From Wuchereria bancrofti (lineage: Eukaryota; Nematoda; Chromadorea; Rhabditida; Onchocercidae), in contig SSBO01000003.1 in assembly GCA_005281725.1 (NCBI GenBank), positions 7,476,575 through 7,540,574 on the forward strand: a stretch of 64,000 bases of DNA, written 5' to 3'. This document shows positions 58,476 to 64,000 of the stretch, piece by piece. The notes under the pieces were generated by a model. It was given only the letters and a program-made list of their open reading frames with translations, was not told the DNA's origin and did no database searches. Positions within the stretch are counted from its first letter, which is position 1. The number at the start of each line of letters is the position of its first letter. The position numbers were made by a program, and so were the translations under genes.

Positions 58476-59294
58476 AGAGAGCAAAATTTATTAAAATTTT
58501 CAGTCAATTCAACAGAGTAGAATAATTCAACAGAATGACTTGGGCACTAATGACTTCTCAAAAAACGATAATATTCCAAAAATTTGAATTGATTTGAGTA
58601 TTATTTGACAGCAAGAAAGTTACAAAAACTAGAACTAATAATTATACATTGTGTTTCCATAAGAAGTAGCAGTGAGAGTAACAGTATGACTAGGATTTTT
58701 GCTCAAAATATATACGAAAACGAGTAAACGACTGTCCGTAATTTAAATTACATGAATTATTTGTGTAATTATTTTAATTTTATGGCATTGAACTTTTATG
58801 ATCACTTTCCAAATCACGTTAATTAATTAATTAACGAATGGTTTAATAAAATATTATTGAACAAATGTTATAACAAATATCATTTCAGATAAGTGGAATA
58901 TCGAAAATCAAATCACAGTTGAGACGAAAAAATTTTAAATTTTTAGTAAAGATATGCTTTTGCATATTTATCATATTATTTACAATTAATTTACTTATTT
59001 AAATGCAATATGCATCAAGTTATTTTCCTTCTATTTGTGTTGTTTATAACAATAGAAATTATATTTTGAATATAATTGATCACGATTATTATTCGAAGGA
59101 ATAAATGATTATTGAAGTGTGTTTCATCCTATATAAATTGTTTTGTTAAGAAGAAGAATAATGCAGTAATTAGATTTGTCAAATTTAAATTTCTTTTCAT
59201 TTTTATACAAAACGATTTCAAAAGGATTTAACTGATAATTAACTGTTGATAGAAATGCTAGCAAATATTATTGAAAATAATCGATAACATAATA

Positions 59295-62200
59295 TCACAT
59301 TTGAAATGGATAATAGCCATGTTGCATTTCCATGTACGAATTGCTATCAGACATTCTACACGTTGAACGACAACAACAAATAATTCCATCCGTAAGTGGA
59401 ATTGTAGAATTAAAATCATTCTCACTTACGGCGATGCAACGTGTACTTTCATTTCCCGTAATCCAAACACGATTATAGCAAGTGTAAAGTAATCGAAATT
59501 TTGGCATCATAGATACTATCTTAGGAATTTTATCGATACATCCACGCTATAAATGCATCAAAATAAAAAAAGGTAAAAATTTTTAAAGCATTTCTAAAAT
59601 TTATTTACCATTTGAAATCCATGAACGGTATGAAAATTGAAATTTAAAATTCATTTACCATTCGAAATCCGTGAACGGTATGAAAATCGAAACATCCTTT
59701 GCGTGATTTACATCTGATGCGATTATTATAGCCATCAACTTGACATAATGATCTCTCCTTTGAATTATATTTTGCACTTTCTTCCCAAATAATTTCTGGT
59801 AATAATTGTTTACGAATGGTCATAGGTCCTGGAATAACAATAAAATTTGTTGCATAACTTTTTGCATAAATTTAATTACATAAGTAAAACGAGTCAAATT
59901 TTTTCTTATTATTATTCTTTTTTTTTAAAAGATATTTTATACAAAATAAATTTATTCTAATTGCATTTATTTCGAAAAAATGTATAAATTAATATTACTT
60001 GTAAATTTGTTAGAAAACAATAAATCTTTATCAGTGAATGAATTATGAAATAAAAGAGAATATATAACTTTTTTTCTCCTATATTTCTCAAAAAAAAAAA
60101 AAACAAATTCTTTCATGTAGTGAAAAGATAATTTGGTGATAATTTAAAAAGAACAATCAAAAAAGAAGCAAAAAAAACTGTTTGATCATTTAGTAATTTC
60201 AATGCATACTTTAAATGACTACTGAAAGTTATTTATCGTAAATCATTAATTTGAAATTATTAATTTGCTAATTAAAAAGCGTAATGACAATAAATATACT
60301 TAAAAATTTATAACCATTGCATGGATAATAATTTTCTCGTTGAAAGCATGTATATAAATAACGCGTTGTGGTATAATTGGTACCAGGTATGGACACTGTA
60401 AATGTCATTATTCGGCGCATCATATTAACACCTTTGCTTACATTGTACAAATAACTTATAATTTCGTCGAATGGTCCACTACGATGTTCAATTCCATGTT
60501 TGTATGAATCAATTGCTATCATATCATAGCATAATGGATAATTTTTTGTTCTCTATAAAAAATTTAATCAATTCATATTTCTTCATAATTATTAAAATAT
60601 AATAAATTAGTTAAAAATCCAAAAAAAAAAAATTCTTTTTAAATTTTCAAACTATAAAATTAGACAATATCATTTTAACATACTGTTTTCTCATATTTTG
60701 CTGGGCCTATGATACCAAAATCATATGTGTTATCCAAGAGTTGATTTACATTTCCAAATGTTTTTAAACACATTGGCACAGCTATTTTCGGTCCTTCGTT
60801 GCGTACTTTTTTTTCAAATTCAGCATCACATGGCTTCAAATTTTATTCAAATTATATCAAATAATTGTAAATGTTAATCATGGTATTATGCTAGACCCTT
60901 TGGTTTTACACTATTATCAGTGTGTGACAACAAACATTGATAATTAATTGTGACACTTGTAATGTCAACGAGAATATCAGTATCAGTGACAGAGAGATAT
61001 CAGTATCAGTGACAAGTATGAAAGTTTTCAATACTTCATTCAACTTTTTAAAGAATGAAGTATAGTTCCAGATCAAACAAATTCTAAACTGATACACTTA
61101 TATTAATAATTTAGTTGAATATTTCTAAAGTAATTACTTATTGTTGTGGTGGAGTTTAAAATAATTTCTGATAAATAATTTACAATCTCTAAATAATAAA
61201 ATAATTTGTGTTGCAAATATTTTTCACTCAAATGAAAATGAATGTAAATGAATAAATGTCTAGGTGATAAATTATTTATCTAATTCTTATTATTGTTTCG
61301 GATCATCAAGCTTTTATCTTCAGTAGTTAAAATATACCAAAAACCAATACACATGCAAATGTTTCTGATTTGATAACCAATAGTGTTAAAATTTTCATAC
61401 TAATCAGATCTTCCTTTACATAGTTTTTTTTTTTTACTATTCCCATAGCTATTTTTGTTTGCAATAAAGTTTTATCAGAATGTTTTACTGTAAACTACTT
61501 CTACTTTTATATATGTAAGTGAAATTACTACTTCGACTTTAATTCTTACTTCTTAATGAGTATTCACCAATAGCAATTATCTTTTACTCTGATCTAAATT
61601 AAAACAACTTCCTCTCAGATCAGTGTCTAAAGAATATTTCACCAAAAAGTTAAGAAATCCATCAAATTCACCAAATATTCGACTTAAATCCAATTAAAGC
61701 TCTCTTAAAACAAAAATAAAATTTATAACAATTTTCTAAATTTACATAGAATGAGAATGATCACAGTATAATTCTATACCTGTTGTAGAAGTGGACTCTG
61801 AAAACAGGAACACTGAATAAGATTGGTAAGCACCGGTATGTGTAATTCACAGAATGGATCATGAAATGGTAGAAATATTTTACGGATGCAACCATGTTGT
61901 ATAGTTTTATCATAATTTTGTCTGAAATAAAATACTTTTATCAAAATTGAAATGAAAATATAAAAAAAATTTTGAACATTTCTAAATTTATTTCATAATT
62001 TATCAAAATATTACTTCATACAATAATGTATTTTATCAAAACATTTCTTACATTTCAATGAATTGTCCCACTGCAAAAATTGCAATTATGAAAAGAAAAA
62101 AAAATAATATTAAAAGATATATTTCATTTTAGCAAATATATAAATATATTTTATAATATTTCAAATATACATTATTCACTATTGTTAATTATATTACTAT

Positions 62201-64000
62201 CATTATTATTATCTTTAGTATCATTATTATTATTATATTATTATTATCATTATTATTATTATGCGATATTTTGTACATATCAAATAGCTAAATTGCATTA
62301 ATTATAAGTCATTTTTAAAAATCATCAAATAGAAACAAAATTTTTATATCTTACTCTGTTAGATGTAACTTTCTTCCTTGCTCATACATTTTTTTTAAGG
62401 TTTTATTTTCTGGTGCAAAAAATGAATAATCCTCGATAAGCATTACTTCATCAAATGTATCAAATATAAAGAAACGACTGCATTTTACATAAGTGTCATT
62501 GAATCGACGATTGAAATAAATCATTAAATAAGAATATGATTGACTTATGCACGGAAAATTATGCCTTCAAAATTTTGTAACAAATATTTTATGTTGCTAA
62601 CAATGAAATATTTCAAATAATATTTTCATTAAAATTTACATATATGTATTTTTTGATTTTCTAGATACAAGAAGATATGGCTGTAACTTTTATTTGTTTT
62701 CATTTTGGGTTGTAAGTTATACAGAATACATTAATTTTGCTATCGTCTATTGAAATTCACAAAAAAAAAGAAAAAAAAATCATTCAACTATTAATAGTTT
62801 GTTAAAAAAAAAGACAAAAATATTTGTAATGAAAATGGTTTAAATTACACATCAAAAAATAATCATTATTATTAATTTTTTCCAATAAATTATTTTACGT
62901 TTGCAACATTGCTTTCATCTAAACATACTTTTAATGAACTTACGTAGCACTGATAACTTGTTTAATTTCTTGAAAATATTTATTTCCTAAATGATTACAT
63001 AAATCGTCTGTATTACAGCAACATTTAAATGTGGCAATCACATGATCAGTCGAAATTAAATCTTGCAAACAAGTTGGCGTTTTAATATTACATCCCTCTC
63101 TTTTGCATAATTCTTCTGTATCACTTCCATATCGCACCTCTAATCTTCAAAAAAATTATTTGATAATAAATTGTCTGATAATATATTTTATCACTTATTG
63201 CATAGATGAATAATAAATTAATGAAATAATCTGCTATATTACAGAATAATTAGAAATTTTGCATTTTTAATGCAGATTTAATCTAAGAAAAATTTCAAAT
63301 TTTACATATTAATTAAAAAAGAAAAAAAAAAAAAGAACTAACGATGTTGGTGGCTTTCGATCAGTTTGTGTAAATTGTAAGGATGGCATGTAGTAACAGA
63401 ATTTTTGTGGTTCTGCTAACATTTTACGTTTTCCTATTTTCACAGTAAAATCTTCATTTTTCCAATTACCTATAGTCAAATTAAAAGTGCCAAATGCACA
63501 AAGATGTAAAGGTATATTATCACCAGATGATGTCACATTACCTGTGCGTTGATCAACTGAAATGAAAATGTATAAAATGAGAGTAATATTGTTTACAATT
63601 TTTTTTTTCATAAAGATTCAAATGTTTTACGTAAAATGTTTTTTCTTAATTCTTCAAACTTTTTTTTCTTTTTTTGATTAAATAATTTTGCTGCAAATTT
63701 TAGCAGTCCTAATTGTCATCATTTTAGATAATTTACCTGTTGGTTTACTATAAACATATTTACGATACGTCCATGGTCTACCCGAAATTTCCGTAAATAC
63801 ATCAGTTTTAATATCGTATATTAAAGTTTCTCGAAATGATCGTATCAGAGGATTAGTTGCCCAAGTTAAGGCATTTTTACTAGCATATGAAAGTAATTGT
63901 TCATCGCTAGTATAAGCACAAAGTTCATAATTAATATCGCAACAACAATAAACAAAGAATTCTAATGGCGACAAATAATATATGCATTCTGATTTAGGAC
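59295..64000 (-). CDS. Secreted Cys-rich modular protein, 3' part, at least 10 exons, 5' end off window
   Basis: Visible exons on the minus strand: 64000(partial)-63737, 63556-63343, 63144-62944, 62477-62355, 62070-62015, 61921-61780, 60833-60684, 60552-60300, 59828-59659, 59546-59295 (TGA). The protein is a run of Cys-rich modules, each closing with a double or triple Cys: EFFVYCCCDINYELC, ATFKCCCNTDDLCNHLGN, LIQCSCFQS and DGIICCCRSTCRM. The CC-x-D-x-C-N ending recalls Ly6/three-finger and nematode ET-module domains, which are extracellular. Between modules are LCAFGTFNLTIGNW and KFCYYMPSLQF-type segments. No transmembrane segment is seen in the visible part. Phases agree at every junction except between the exons ending 62355 and starting 62070, where one base is out of register. 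Function unknown; a secreted or surface protein is inferred. Confidence 0.76.
59591..59690 (-). repeat. 50-bp tandem duplication copying a splice donor
   Basis: The end of the exon at 59828-59659 with its donor is repeated 50 bp further on (59651-59690 versus 59601-59640; about 36 of 40 positions equal). Both copies keep ATG|GTAAAT, so a second potential donor stands inside the intron. Confidence 0.9.
60974..61013. repeat. 23-bp-period direct repeat in an intron of the Cys-rich gene
   Basis: ATATCAGTATCAGTGAC occurs at 60974-60990 and again at 60997-61013, inside the 946-bp intron 60834-61779. Confidence 0.9.
62201..62262. repeat. Interrupted (ATT)n trinucleotide repeat
   Basis: A run of ATT/ATC triplets of about 60 bp in the intron 62071-62354 of the Cys-rich gene, the same intron across which exon phase does not match. 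Confidence 0.9.

Larger units (their letters stand above)
57267..59294. other. Convergent intergenic region with decayed exon copies
   Basis: 2.0 kb between the ZP gene and the Cys-rich gene, facing each other. It contains two related decayed segments (57886-57965 and 58380-58475), a GC-rich island (57765-57885) and otherwise AT-rich sequence with no supported gene. Confidence 0.55.

Overview
The window is eukaryotic nuclear DNA from a nematode, most likely a filarial or related spirurid parasite. The base composition is strongly AT-rich and genes are split into many short exons by GT-AG introns. Many first exons begin a few bases after a strong 3' splice site that has no partner donor, which is the mark of spliced-leader (SL) trans-splicing. 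Encoded proteins match metazoan families with nematode-style features. There are no bacterial operons, CRISPR arrays, insertion sequences or convincing tRNA/rRNA genes. The species assignment is inference; the gene models below were built by hand by joining exons whose phases agree, and all coordinates are read from the sequence.

Left third (1-20 kb): five minus-strand genes follow each other: GNPNAT1 (hexosamine pathway), an uncharacterised 101-aa protein, BORCS5 (lysosome positioning), WASHC3 (endosomal actin) and a Ser-rich 296-aa protein. The 101-aa gene and BORCS5 are only 38 nt apart with no AG between them, so this looks like a tightly packed cistron pair. GTF3C5 (TFIIIC subunit) runs on the plus strand from 13.2 to 17.0 kb and meets, tail to tail, a small six-exon minus gene (150 aa) that is easy to miss because its exons are 35-141 bp.

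Middle (20-46 kb): PSMC6/RPT4 (proteasome ATPase) is followed by an 81-aa protein. TGS1, the cap trimethylguanosine synthase that also caps SL RNA in nematodes, occupies 26.3-32.1 kb on the minus strand with an acidic insertion of about 90 residues inside its methyltransferase domain. It is divergent from a BAR-domain-like gene. After a 2.8-kb gene-poor stretch come a TRIC-type intracellular cation channel (TMEM38) and TOE1, the DEDD exonuclease that trims snRNA 3' ends. TGS1, TOE1 and TFIIIC all act on small-RNA production.

Right third (46-64 kb): WDFY1/2 (WD40-FYVE, minus), a ZP-domain cuticlin-like membrane protein (plus), and the 3' part of a large secreted Cys-rich modular protein (minus, running off the right end). 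The last one has a phase break between two of its exons, a 50-bp tandem duplication that copies a splice donor, and three decayed copies of its terminal exon downstream. A 15-bp-unit minisatellite lies at 51 kb.
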